A stretch of DNA of 64,000 nucleotides from the NCBI RefSeq assembly GCF_000019965.1, contig NC_010571.1, forward strand, positions 4,163,001 to 4,227,000. Reading direction: 5' to 3'. Numbering within the stretch: the first letter of the stretch is position 1; every line of letters begins with the position of its first letter. The notes beneath the pieces are model-generated. The model was not told the origin of the DNA, made no database searches, and saw only the letters and a list, made by a program, of their open reading frames with translations. The position numbers and the translations under genes were made by a program. Shown here piece after piece: positions 44,576 to 53,051 of this stretch. The DNA comes from Opitutus terrae PB90-1 (GTDB lineage: Bacteria; Verrucomicrobiota; Verrucomicrobiia; Opitutales; Opitutaceae).

Positions 44576-45702
44576 TTGAAGTACAACTGGAGCGTTTCGT
44601 ACAAATAGTGCCGGGCGTTCATCCACGTGTGGCCGCCCTCGGTGATCAGCGTGCGGTGCTCCAGCTTGCGTTCCTTCATGAGGTCCATGAACGCGATCGC
44701 CTGCGGATAGAGGAAGTCGGACTTGCCGACGCCGAGCCAGAGGAGCTTCAGCTGCCGGTTCGTTGCGGCCGGATCGGCCGAAACCCGGGGAAAGTGTTTG
44801 TCGAAAACCGCGGCGGTGAGGTAGGCGCTGTAGGAACCGATGTAGGCGAACTGATCGAGGTTGTTGAAACCGGTGAACAGCGACTGGCCGCCGCCGCGCG
44901 AGAATCCGGCGATCGCGCGGTGCTCGCGATCGGCGATCACGCGGTAGTTTGCCTCGACGTAGGGGAGGATGTTGCCGAGCAGTTCCTCGTTGAAGACCTG
45001 GTACATGCCGGCCACCTCTGGCGTATCCGGGCGCGGCATGCCCATCATCATGTTGCCGTAGGGCATCACCACGATCATCGGCACCGCGCGCTTGGCGGCG
45101 ATGAGGTTGTCGAGGATGAAGTTGACGCGGCCGACCTTGACCCACGTCTCCTCGGTATCGGTCGTGCCGCTCACGAGGTAGAACGCCGGGTACTTGTCCG
45201 TGCCGGCGCGATAGCCGGGCGGCGTGTAGACGATCAGAGGCCGCGTGCGGTTGAGGGGCTTCGAGTGATAGTAGCAGGTGGTCAGCTCGCCGTGCGGCAC
45301 GTCGCGAACGGCATACATCGACGGCTGCTCGCCGGGGATGTCGACGAGACTGGCCTTGAATCGCTCGTTCGGGAAGATGTCCTGATTCGCCGGATCGGCC
45401 ACGCCGAGGCCGTCGACGACGAAATTGTACGGATACAGGTTGGGTTCGATCGGGCCGACGGTGATGCTCCACACGCCCGATTCGTCTTTCTGCAGCGGCT
45501 GACTGCTCCGCAGGAACTGTCCGCTGAGCTCGACCTTCTGCGCATTCGGCGCGCGGAATTTGAACGTCGCCGTTCGATCGGGGTGCACCACTGGCGAGTC
45601 GATCGGCGGCGGCCGCGAGCCGGATGGCTGCGCGGAGAGCGTCAGCGTCAGCCCGAGCGAGCAGACGATGCAGCGGAGGGCGGAGGGGAGGGAGATCTTC
45701 AT
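44572..45702 (-). CDS. CE1-like feruloyl/acetylxylan esterase with N-terminal CBM48-like domain
   Basis: This 376-residue protein has a signal peptide (LRCIVCSLGLTLTLSAQ). An early-set beta domain of the CBM48 type covers ~40-118 (FKFRAPNAQKVELSG ... YNFVVDGLGVADP). The esterase-D/CE1 alpha/beta-hydrolase fold follows: YTPPGYRAGTDKYPAFYLVSG, nucleophile Ser268 in IAGFSRGGGQS, an Asp near 320 and His in ITEGGHTWM (~361). The CBM48-CE1 pair is common in gut and soil xylan loci, where it releases ferulate or acetate from arabinoxylan. It is coupled by ATGA to the GH31 gene and follows a GH43 after 39 nt. Confidence 0.9.
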   Translation of the reverse strand: MKISLPSALRCIVCSLGLTLTLSAQPSGSRPPPIDSPVVHPDRTATFKFRAPNAQKVELSGQFLRSSQPLQKDESGVWSITVGPIEPNLYPYNFVVDGLGVADPANQDIFPNERFKASLVDIPGEQPSMYAVRDVPHGELTTCYYHSKPLNRTRPLIVYTPPGYRAGTDKYPAFYLVSGTTDTEETWVKVGRVNFILDNLIAAKRAVPMIVVMPYGNMMMGMPRPDTPEVAGMYQVFNEELLGNILPYVEANYRVIADREHRAIAGFSRGGGQSLFTGFNNLDQFAYIGSYSAYLTAAVFDKHFPRVSADPAATNRQLKLLWLGVGKSDFLYPQAIAFMDLMKERKLEHRTLITEGGHTWMNARHYLYETLQLYFK

Positions 45703-45741
45703 TGGGAGAATTCGTCGAAGGGAAGGGAGGCGGCGTGCGGG

Positions 45742-46875
45742 TTACTCGTGCGCGAGCTCCAGTTTCCAATGCGCAGCCACGGTCTGTAGTTCGTCGGCGG
45801 TGAGGTGGATCACGGCGCCGTGTTTCGGTCGCTCGAAGTTCGAGCCCTTCATCACGCCCTCGTTGAACCGGCCGAGGTGGCGCCAGCTGTTGAAATCCTC
45901 GGTCTCGCTGAAGCCCATATTGTTGGGCCGGGCGCCGTAGACATCGTACATCAACACGTAGCTGTCGGTGCCGAGCCGCTTGAACAGGTTCGGCGCCTCG
46001 GTCGACACGGTCTCGGGGTCGATCCGCTGCGGCTCCACCGTGTACCCGTCGACAATGCCATCGGAGACACCGTGGCGAATCTTCGCGTCGGCCACGAAGA
46101 AGATGTGCCACTGGTCGCCGACGTGGGTGAGGTCAGCGTCGATGCCGCCGATGCCCGGGATCATCTTCGGCGTGGTCTCCAACTTGGTGAACGCGTCGTT
46201 GGCGTAGGACCAGTAGATGTTCGCGTGCTTGTTGCCGTAACGGATGGTGAAATACACCATCATCTTGCCTGCGACGGGGTCGTAGGTGGTTTCCGGTGCC
46301 CACGCGCAGTCGATGTCGCCGAGTTCGGGGAAAGCGAGATCGACGCGGAAATCCGAATGCGTCCAGTGGATCAGATCCCACGACTTCATGAGTACGATCG
46401 CGCGATTATTGCCCCAGCCGTACTTCTCCTCCGGTCGTTGCCAGCGCGTGGTGCGAAATCCGGCGCGATCGCCGAAAATGTGCAGATCGGTCATCGCGAG
46501 GTAGAACGCGCCATCGGGTCCGCGAGCGATATGCGGGTCGCGCACGCCCTTCTGTTCTGCGAGCTCCGCGCCATCGAAGACCGGATCGCCGCCATTGACG
46601 TCGGTGAACGTGTTGCCGTCGCGGCTGATCGCGAAATACGCGGAGTGCGTCTGGTCCTTGAAGTAAACCATCAGGTAGCCCGCCAGGTCCTTCTCCTCGG
46701 GCGCTCGCGCGCCCGTCGGCTGCTGCAGCGAGGGGACAATCACGATCCCGGTAGGGCGCCGCGCCGCAGTCGTGGACGCGACGGCGGCTGGCGCCGGCGC
46801 TTGGGCCGACGCGGCGGCGCACGCGAGGGTGGCGAGCAGGAGTTGAAAGAAGGGGAATAGCGAGGGAAGATTCAT
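45742..46875 (-). CDS. Secreted GH43-like glycosidase
   Basis: This 377-residue protein has a signal peptide (FFQLLLATLACAAASAQA). Propeller motifs are GVRDPHIARG (Asp113), CAWAPETTYDP (Glu195), GGIDADLTHVG (Asp246) and VSTEAPNLFKR (Glu293), which fit the base, modulator and acid positions of GH43. The region GYLMVYFKDQTHSAYFAISRDG places it near GH43 members of arabinan/xylan loci, including bare-catalytic-domain arabinofuranosidases. Product assignment is open. ATG 46875 has 147 nt of upstream non-coding DNA containing nested AAGAAT/ATTCTT inverted repeats, so a promoter may lie there. Confidence 0.85.
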   Translation of the reverse strand: MNLPSLFPFFQLLLATLACAAASAQAPAPAAVASTTAARRPTGIVIVPSLQQPTGARAPEEKDLAGYLMVYFKDQTHSAYFAISRDGNTFTDVNGGDPVFDGAELAEQKGVRDPHIARGPDGAFYLAMTDLHIFGDRAGFRTTRWQRPEEKYGWGNNRAIVLMKSWDLIHWTHSDFRVDLAFPELGDIDCAWAPETTYDPVAGKMMVYFTIRYGNKHANIYWSYANDAFTKLETTPKMIPGIGGIDADLTHVGDQWHIFFVADAKIRHGVSDGIVDGYTVEPQRIDPETVSTEAPNLFKRLGTDSYVLMYDVYGARPNNMGFSETEDFNSWRHLGRFNEGVMKGSNFERPKHGAVIHLTADELQTVAAHWKLELAHE

Positions 46876-46903
46876 GACCGAGAGGCTGGCGGATGCGGGA
46901 GCG

Positions 46904-46964
46904 AAGAATCCTATGGTGCGAGCGTGGGCGGTCGTCGTACTGGATTCTTGGTGCTCACAAGAAT
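46904..46964. promoter_or_regulatory. Nested inverted repeats upstream of GH43, candidate operator
   Basis: AAGAATCC (46904-46911) is mirrored by GGATTCTT (46942-46949). ATTCTTG (46944-46950) is mirrored by CAAGAAT (46958-46964) with a 7-nt spacer. The set lies 29-89 nt upstream of the GH43 ATG at 46875. GATTCTTG also occurs at 8340-8347 and 51984-51991, both non-coding or at a gene end. Confidence 0.4.
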
Positions 46965-47022
46965 ATGCGGGGCGTGCGCTGGAGTCGTCGGCGGCATCTC
47001 GGGTGCTTTCCAGCGGCGGTGT

Positions 47023-48357
47023 TCACTCGAACCGGAGCCAGTCGAGTTCGACCGGATGGCCGCCCACGAGGGTTGCAAACAGATCGTGCACGCCGGCGGA
47101 AACGTGGTGAACCGGCGAGGATACCATCGTCCATTCGGTACCTGGATCGATCTGGAGCCGGGCCAGTACCGGGCCGTCAATCGCGTCGAGCCGGACTTCG
47201 ATGGTACCGCCGGACGCGGACCGCGACCGCGCCTGCATCAGCTTCTGCCCGCCTTGCGCAAAATCCACCTGGTCGAAGCGGACCCACGCGCCAACGTCGT
47301 TCAGCGCGAGTTTCCAGCCCGCGGCAGGGCTCGCGGCGTTCAGGAACGACACCACGACGGCAGCGCCACTGGTGGCGCTGGTGCGGTCGATCTGGATTTC
47401 GCCGTCGGCGGCAACGAGACCCACGCCGCGCAGCGTGGGAATGACTTTGCGGATCGTGCCATCCTCGTTGAAGAACAGCCGGTCGGCGCGAATCGACCGG
47501 GCCTTGTCGAAGTTCGGCGAAAGATCGCGGTCGTGATAGAACAAGTACCATTGGCCGCGGTACTCGATGATCGACTGATGCACGGTCCAGCAACCACTGG
47601 CGGATTCGTCGAGGATGACGCCGGCGGGCTTGAACGGACCGAGCGGGTGATCGGCGATCGCGTATTCCAGCCGCTCGATCCGATTCTCCACGTGCGGATA
47701 GGTGAGATAGTAGATCCCGTTTCGCTCGAAAACGAACGGCCCCTCGATCAGCCCCTTCGCCGGCAGGTTCGCGATCGTCTGCACGGGACCGGCGAGCTGG
47801 CGCATGTTGTCCTGCAGTTTCGCGACGAAGATCTTGCGGTGGGAATAGTACAGATAAGGGGTGCCGTCGTGATCGATGAACACGCAGGGATCGATCCCAC
47901 GCACGCCTTCGATCGGCGCCGGTTCCGGCCTGAAGGGCCCCGCGGGCTGGTCCGCGACCGCGACGCCGATTCGGAAGCCCTTTTCGCCTGATTTCGGAAT
48001 TGCGGGGAAATAGAAGTAGTACTTGCCGTCGCGAGCTATGCAGTCGGGCGCCCACAGGCTGTAGCTGTCAGCGTTGACCCAATCGACGCCCGTCTGCGTG
48101 AGGATCACGCCGTGATCGGTCCAATCGGTGAGATTTACCGAGGAGAAGACGTGATAGTCCTCCATGCAGAACCAGCCGGGCCGGCCCCGGCCCTCGGTGG
48201 CGAGGATATCATGCGATGGGTAAACGTAGACCTTGCCCTCGAAGACGCGCGCCGTTGGATCCGCGGTGAACTGGTCCAGGATCAGCGGATTGGTGCCGAA
48301 GGCGGAGCCGACGACGCACAGGGCGGCGAGTCCGATGCCGATGCGGGCTCCGCTCAT
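47023..48357 (-). CDS. GH43 glycosidase with C-terminal CBM6
   Basis: From ATG 48357 (MSGARIGIGLAALCVVGSAFG, a compact signal peptide) the protein is ~444 residues; a GTG 33 nt upstream is an alternative. GH43 motifs are FTADPTARVFEGKVYVYPSHD (Asp33), RGIDPCVFIDHDG (Asp156) and LIEGPFVFERNG (Glu205). The long loop MEDYHVFSSVNLTDW is typical of arabinan/xylan-active members. Residues ~325-444 form a CBM6 beta-sandwich ending ELDWLRFE. It is expected to act as a beta-xylosidase or alpha-L-arabinofuranosidase on polymer-bound substrate. It lies 28-60 nt upstream-spaced from GH51 in the same strand run. Confidence 0.9.
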   Translation of the reverse strand: MSGARIGIGLAALCVVGSAFGTNPLILDQFTADPTARVFEGKVYVYPSHDILATEGRGRPGWFCMEDYHVFSSVNLTDWTDHGVILTQTGVDWVNADSYSLWAPDCIARDGKYYFYFPAIPKSGEKGFRIGVAVADQPAGPFRPEPAPIEGVRGIDPCVFIDHDGTPYLYYSHRKIFVAKLQDNMRQLAGPVQTIANLPAKGLIEGPFVFERNGIYYLTYPHVENRIERLEYAIADHPLGPFKPAGVILDESASGCWTVHQSIIEYRGQWYLFYHDRDLSPNFDKARSIRADRLFFNEDGTIRKVIPTLRGVGLVAADGEIQIDRTSATSGAAVVVSFLNAASPAAGWKLALNDVGAWVRFDQVDFAQGGQKLMQARSRSASGGTIEVRLDAIDGPVLARLQIDPGTEWTMVSSPVHHVSAGVHDLFATLVGGHPVELDWLRFE

Positions 48358-48417
48358 GCGACGGTGGAGAGCGAACGCGGGAGGAATCACGGAGAATGCT
48401 TTCGGCTGGTGGGGGCG

Positions 48418-49953
48418 CTATCGGTTCACGGCGACGACGATCTGGGTGAACGAGTGTGCGGGGAACACCCAGTGGAGGGTCGGGCCTTGCGCGGCGACAT
48501 GTTCGACCTTGGGCGGATAGGCGTCGCGCGCTTCGTAGGTGTAGGGCTGGTTGGAAACGTCGGCGCTCGTGACCGAGCTTACCGTCGCCGTGCCGGTGAA
48601 GGCGCCGGTGAGGCTGCGGATGTCGGTCGCGATCGGCTCGTCCTTGTGCCGGTTGACGACGTTGATGATGACCTGCTGCGCCTTTTCGTCGTAAACGGAG
48701 GAGACGTCGAGGTAGGGGATCTTGTCGTAGTGGTCGCTCGTGCGGAACGTGTCGCAGTTGACCGCGGTGGCGAGGGCGGTGCCGCGGCAGCGGGTGGAGA
48801 AGAGCTTGAACGTGTAGAACAGCGGCGACTTGTAGGTCGCGTCGGTCTTCGGGTCGCGCGAGAGGAGCGAGGTCAGCAGGGTGTAGTTAGCCATCTTGAC
48901 GACGTCGGCGTGGCGGACGAAGGCGTTGAAATACTGCGCGAGCGCGAGCGTCGAGAGATGCCCGCCGCGGAAGGGCGGCGCCCATTCGTCGACGGAGACA
49001 TACATCGGCCTCTTCTGCTTGATCGTGTGAACGGCCTTGATCTGGCCGGCGACGATCTCGATGCGCTCCTCGAGGTCGAGACCGCGCTGGCCCACGAAGA
49101 CGTAATAGTCATCCGAAGGATCCCAATAGCGGTGCATCGAGAGATAGTCGGCGATGCCGTAGAGACCTTTGACGACGGTCGCGGTCCATTCGACCCAGTC
49201 GAGGTTGTCCTGATAGTAGGAAGGACCGTTGGCGATGAACTCGAGCTTGGTGGCGGGTGAGCTAAGCCGCATGACCTTGGCGGCCTCGACGGCGAACTTC
49301 ACGTAGTCGTCGGCGTTCTTGTGGCCGACGATCCAAGGTGCGCCATCGACCTCGTTGCCGAGGCACCAATACTTGATGCCGTAAGGTTCGGGGTGGCCGT
49401 ATTCGGCGCGCTTGTCGGCCCAGTAGGTGCCGGTGGGCGCGTTGCAATATTCCACCCAGTAGCGCGCGTCGTCGAGGGTGCCGGTGCCCATGTTGATGCA
49501 GACGACGTTCTCGGAGCCGATCAGCTTGTTGAGTTGGACCCACTCGTCGGTGCCGACCTGATTGCTCTCGACGACGCCCCAGGCGAGCTCCATGCGCTTC
49601 GGGCGCTGCTCCTTCGGGCCGATGCCGTCGCGCCAGTCGTAGCCGGCGACGAAGTTGCCGCCGGGCCAGCGCATCTGCGTGAGCTGCAGTTCGCGGGCGG
49701 CGTCGAGCATGTCCTTGCGGAAGCCGTGCTCGTCGGCCAGTGGCGACTTCGGGTCGTAGAGCGGTCCGTAGAGCGTGTTGAACTTCATCTCGGGCCGGTT
49801 GAATCCGATCGGCTCCATGAAGACGCCATAGATGCGCGGGTCGACTGGGGCGATCGCGTGATCGATGTCGACCTTGATGGTGGCCGTCGCGGCGAACGCA
49901 CCGAGCGGCGCGAGCAGGAGGAGCGAAGCGAGGCGGAGCAGGGGAGTCTTCAT
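48418..49953 (-). CDS. GH51 alpha-L-arabinofuranosidase, short form
   Basis: From ATG 49953 the protein is 511 residues with a signal peptide (LLRLASLLLLAPLGAFA). It lacks the N-terminal binding domain of the other two GH51 proteins and has the classical AbfA length. Key motifs are IYGVFMEPIGF, LTQMRWPGGNFVAGYDWRDG, acid/base Glu201 in YWCLGNEVDGAPW and nucleophile Glu (~302) in YVSVDEWAPP. HPEPYGIKYW precedes the acid/base strand. It removes arabinofuranose from oligosaccharides. Its first ten codons nearly match those of the carboxylesterase upstream (MKTPLLR). The 196-nt gap to that gene contains a GC-rich hairpin. Confidence 0.93.
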   Translation of the reverse strand: MKTPLLRLASLLLLAPLGAFAATATIKVDIDHAIAPVDPRIYGVFMEPIGFNRPEMKFNTLYGPLYDPKSPLADEHGFRKDMLDAARELQLTQMRWPGGNFVAGYDWRDGIGPKEQRPKRMELAWGVVESNQVGTDEWVQLNKLIGSENVVCINMGTGTLDDARYWVEYCNAPTGTYWADKRAEYGHPEPYGIKYWCLGNEVDGAPWIVGHKNADDYVKFAVEAAKVMRLSSPATKLEFIANGPSYYQDNLDWVEWTATVVKGLYGIADYLSMHRYWDPSDDYYVFVGQRGLDLEERIEIVAGQIKAVHTIKQKRPMYVSVDEWAPPFRGGHLSTLALAQYFNAFVRHADVVKMANYTLLTSLLSRDPKTDATYKSPLFYTFKLFSTRCRGTALATAVNCDTFRTSDHYDKIPYLDVSSVYDEKAQQVIINVVNRHKDEPIATDIRSLTGAFTGTATVSSVTSADVSNQPYTYEARDAYPPKVEHVAAQGPTLHWVFPAHSFTQIVVAVNR

Positions 49954-50116
49954 GGAGGGGAAAGCAGCAGGAAGTCGGACGTTCGGCCGCGGCGCAGGCG
50001 CAGGAAAGCAATTGCGGCCGGCAGGCGAACGGGGCGTCGGCAGGGAATCGTGGGTGGGGGCGATGACGATGGGCGGTCGTGTCGGAGGATGAAACGCCGC
50101 GTCTCCTTGACGGTTA

Positions 50117-50139
50117 GGCGGCGCGCGCCGTGCGCCGCC
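50117..50139 (-). terminator. GC-rich hairpin after the carboxylesterase gene
   Basis: Arms GGCGGCGC (50117-50124) and GCGCCGCC (50132-50139) flank a 7-nt loop, starting 10 nt after the carboxylesterase TGA. The minus-strand sequence after the stem is TAACCGTC, without a U-tract, so intrinsic termination is uncertain. Confidence 0.4.
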
Positions 50140-50149
50140 GCCCACGAGG

Positions 50150-51727
50150 TCATTTCGAAGCGGCTTCGCCCTCGGGCGTCCGGCGCCAGGCGAAGTAGCG
50201 GTCGAGCACAGCGAGCGCATCGGCGCTGGGGACCGGGCCAACCGTGGCACCGTTGTGGAAATACATCACGCGGCGATCGCCATCGGTGAATCGTGGCCAC
50301 GCGGGGACGCCGGCGCCGTTGGGATCGCCGCGTTTGGCGAAATTCGTCCAGTAGGTCGAGAGCAGATCCGACATCGCGAGGTCGGCGGGCGTCGTGTTCG
50401 GGTTCTTGGGATCGAGCGTCTGGAAAACGTAGGGCACGTCGACGCCGTGCGGCGTGCCGTGGTCGGCCTCGGGCGAGCCCGCCGGGTGCTCGGCGTGTTG
50501 GTCGAAGTAGTAATAGAAGACCTTCGAGTCGCCGGCCCGCGCTTGAAACGTGGCCCAGGCCCACGTGTGCCAGCCGAAGGCGGCGTCGCGCATGAGGTCG
50601 CGGGCGGTCTTCGGGACGGAGTCGGTCCCGACGGGATAGACCTTGAGCAGGTCGTCGGCGAACTTGCCGTAGCGCGCCTTCACGCCGGCGATGAACTCGT
50701 CGGGCGTCTTCTCACGCGAGAAGCTCAGGCCCTCGTCGGAGTTGTAGCCGACGAGGATGTCGACCTGGTTGTAACGGCCGGCGGAGTAGAGCTTGTATTG
50801 GTCATTGGGGATCACCCAGCCGTCGACGATCGGCCACGCAGCGCCGCTGCCCCAACCGGCGGGCAGCTTGTCGGGCGCGAGTTGGCGGAGCTCGGCGATC
50901 GAGGCCGCGCCGGCCTTCTTCATGTAAGCGACGCCGGCCTGCTCGGCGTCAGCGAGGCCGCGCATGTTTTCGCCGGGATAGGTGGTCACCCGCACCGGTC
51001 CGAACGAACCACCGCTTTGGGAAATCGCGCCGCGGAACAGCCCCTTCGCCTCGGGCGAGGCGCAGAGCATGGAGACGGAAATGCCGCCGGCGGACTCGCC
51101 GAAGATCGTCACGCGCTCCGGGTCGCCGCCGAAGCCCGCGATATTTTTCTTCACCCACTTCAGGCCGGCAATCTGGTCCTGCAGCCCGTAGTTGCCCGAA
51201 ACGTGATGCGGGGATTCGGCGCTGAGTTCCGGATGGGCGAGGAAACCAAGCGGGCCGACGCGGTAATTGAGCGTAACGAGTACGACGCCTTTGCGCGCGA
51301 GGTGCTCGCCGTTGTGGACGGGCGTGGAGGTGGAGCCGAACGAGAATCCGCCGCCGTAAATCCAGACGAGCACCGGCAACCGCTCGCGGGCGGATTTAGC
51401 AGGCGTCCAAATGTTCAGGTACAAGCAGTCCTCGCTCACGTTTCCCTTGCCGTCACCCTGGTAGGGATCGGCGGCGAAGCTCGTCGTCTCGCGCACGCCG
51501 TCCCATTTGGCGGCGGGGTGGGGCGCGCGCCAGCGAAGTTCACTCACCGGCGCCGCGGCAAACGGGATGCCGCGATAGACCGTCAGGTCCTGTTCAGCGG
51601 CGCCCTGCACGAGTCCATATTCGGTCAACACGGGCGCGGGCCGGTCGGCAGGTCCGTCGGCGGCGATCAGGAAGCACACCGGCATGAGCGCCAGCAGCGA
51701 CGCGAAACGAAGCAGGGGAGTCTTCAT
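50150..51727 (-). CDS. Carboxylesterase type B family esterase
   Basis: From ATG 51727 the protein is 525 residues; a TTG three codons earlier is less likely. It has a signal peptide (LLRFASLLALMPVCFLIAA). Family signatures are EDCLYLNIWTP (~99-109), LVWIYGGGFSFGS and nucleophile Ser212 in VTIFGESAGGISVSM. The acidic residue is in GYNSDEGLSF and the His in HGTPHGVDVPYVF. Exported members in polysaccharide loci are broad esterases and some cleave feruloyl or acetyl groups from xylan; the substrate here is inferred. The signal-peptide codons resemble those of the GH51 gene downstream. Confidence 0.9.
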   Translation of the reverse strand: MKTPLLRFASLLALMPVCFLIAADGPADRPAPVLTEYGLVQGAAEQDLTVYRGIPFAAAPVSELRWRAPHPAAKWDGVRETTSFAADPYQGDGKGNVSEDCLYLNIWTPAKSARERLPVLVWIYGGGFSFGSTSTPVHNGEHLARKGVVLVTLNYRVGPLGFLAHPELSAESPHHVSGNYGLQDQIAGLKWVKKNIAGFGGDPERVTIFGESAGGISVSMLCASPEAKGLFRGAISQSGGSFGPVRVTTYPGENMRGLADAEQAGVAYMKKAGAASIAELRQLAPDKLPAGWGSGAAWPIVDGWVIPNDQYKLYSAGRYNQVDILVGYNSDEGLSFSREKTPDEFIAGVKARYGKFADDLLKVYPVGTDSVPKTARDLMRDAAFGWHTWAWATFQARAGDSKVFYYYFDQHAEHPAGSPEADHGTPHGVDVPYVFQTLDPKNPNTTPADLAMSDLLSTYWTNFAKRGDPNGAGVPAWPRFTDGDRRVMYFHNGATVGPVPSADALAVLDRYFAWRRTPEGEAASK

Positions 51728-52067
51728 AAATGACAAAATTGAGAGGAGCGCCCGCCGCGGTCACGGGTCAAGACCGTCCGCCGACGAACGAGCCACGACC
51801 GAGGATTTGGAGCGTCGCGCCAACGGCACACCCTGCACTCCGGCGATGGAACATCGCCAGCGAGGCAGATGCGCGTCGGCGCACACGGTCAGAAGAAATG
51901 GCCGGGGATTACGGGGTAGAATCGCGCCGAAGATATTCGATCCGGGGCCGGGTGAGAATGGGCGTTCTTGTCCGTTGGATGACGATTCTTGACGGGTTGC
52001 TTCCCCGCGGACCCGAATTCGGCCCAAGCCGCTGGGGCTCCTGCTGAACGGAACCTCGCCAGCTTCT
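51728..52067. other. 340-nt intergenic region, no gene; GATTCTTG motif
   Basis: No supported coding sequence lies between the binding-protein stop and the carboxylesterase ATG. A GATGACGATTCTTGAC stretch at 51978-51993 differs by one base from 8334-8349, upstream of the LacI-family gene. A GGTCAAGACC palindrome lies near 51767-51776. The gap is long enough to hold a separate promoter for the carboxylesterase and downstream genes. Confidence 0.5.
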
Positions 52068-53000
52068 TCAGTACTGCCGGCTGGGCAGGAGTTGCGCGGC
52101 GTTCGACGCGTCGATGACGATATCTTTGTTGAACGTCTCCTTCATGACGGTGCCGCCACTCGTGAGTCGGACGACGGCTTCGATCACCTTGGGGCCGAAG
52201 AGGGGATTGCATTCCACCGTGCAGTTCAGTTTGCCGGAGGCGACCGCCTCGACGGCCGTTTTGATCGCGTCGATCGAGACGACCATGATGTCTCGTCCCG
52301 GGCTGCGGCCCACTGCCTCGATGGCCTCGATTGCGCCGAGGGCCATGTCGTCGTTGTGGGCGAAGACGATCTCGATGTCGGAACCGTGCGTCGTCAGGAG
52401 TTCGGCCATCGCCTGGCGACCCTGATCGCGACGGAAATTGGCCACCTTGCGCGCGACGATCCGGAAACCGTCGCTCGTGTGCGTCGCCATGGTCGAGGCG
52501 AACGCGCGCTGGCGCTCATTGGCGGCCGATGAACCGGGCTCACCCTGCAGCTCGACGATTTTCCTTTTCTGATCGGCATGGGCGAGGATCCATTCCGCCG
52601 CCATCTGGCCTTCCTTGAAAAAATCTGAGCCGATGAACGTGGCGTAGAGTGACGGGTCCGCGACGATCTTGCGGTCCATGATGATCACGGGAATGCCGGC
52701 GGCCTTGGCGTCCTGCAGCACGGCTTCCCAGCCGCTGACCACCAGCGGGGCGAGTACGATCGCGTCGACCTGGTCGGCGATAAAACTGCGGAGCGCCTTC
52801 ATCTGATTGTCCACGTTGCTTTGCGCATCGACGAAACGCAGGTCGATGCCCTGCTTTTCCGCTTCCGACTTGATGGACTCCGAGTTGGCAGCTCGCCAAA
52901 CGCTCTCGGAGCCTGTTTGGGCGAAACCGACGGTGAGCTTGGCCTGGCTTACGGTGCACGCGAGCAATGCGAACGCGGCAACGAGGAGGGAACGTTTCAT
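52068..53000 (-). CDS. YtfQ-like furanose-binding ABC transporter substrate-binding protein
   Basis: The protein is 310 residues with a signal peptide (LLVAAFALLACTVSQA). It is a type I sugar-binding protein closely resembling E. coli YtfQ along its length: KLTVGFAQTGSESVWRAANS, MKALRSFIADQVDAIVLAP, VSGWEAVLQDAKAAGIPV, VELQGEPGSSAANERQ and FAHNDDMALGAIEAI. YtfQ binds galactofuranose and arabinofuranose, so binding of released furanose sugars fits three GH51 genes and a GH127 gene in the same run. No ATPase or permease gene is in the window, so its partners lie elsewhere or it has another role. ATG 53000. Confidence 0.9.
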   Translation of the reverse strand: MKRSLLVAAFALLACTVSQAKLTVGFAQTGSESVWRAANSESIKSEAEKQGIDLRFVDAQSNVDNQMKALRSFIADQVDAIVLAPLVVSGWEAVLQDAKAAGIPVIIMDRKIVADPSLYATFIGSDFFKEGQMAAEWILAHADQKRKIVELQGEPGSSAANERQRAFASTMATHTSDGFRIVARKVANFRRDQGRQAMAELLTTHGSDIEIVFAHNDDMALGAIEAIEAVGRSPGRDIMVVSIDAIKTAVEAVASGKLNCTVECNPLFGPKVIEAVVRLTSGGTVMKETFNKDIVIDASNAAQLLPSRQY

Positions 53001-53051
53001 GGCTGGATATTATCGGTTATGGGGATGAGGGCTGTAGCTTGGAGCGGGGCA

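Noticed and set aside
44576-46111. Long in-frame extension making GH31 a ~1500-residue fusion
   Set aside because: It runs out of frame through the CE1 esterase gene. The ATGA overlap at 44575 gives a natural start.
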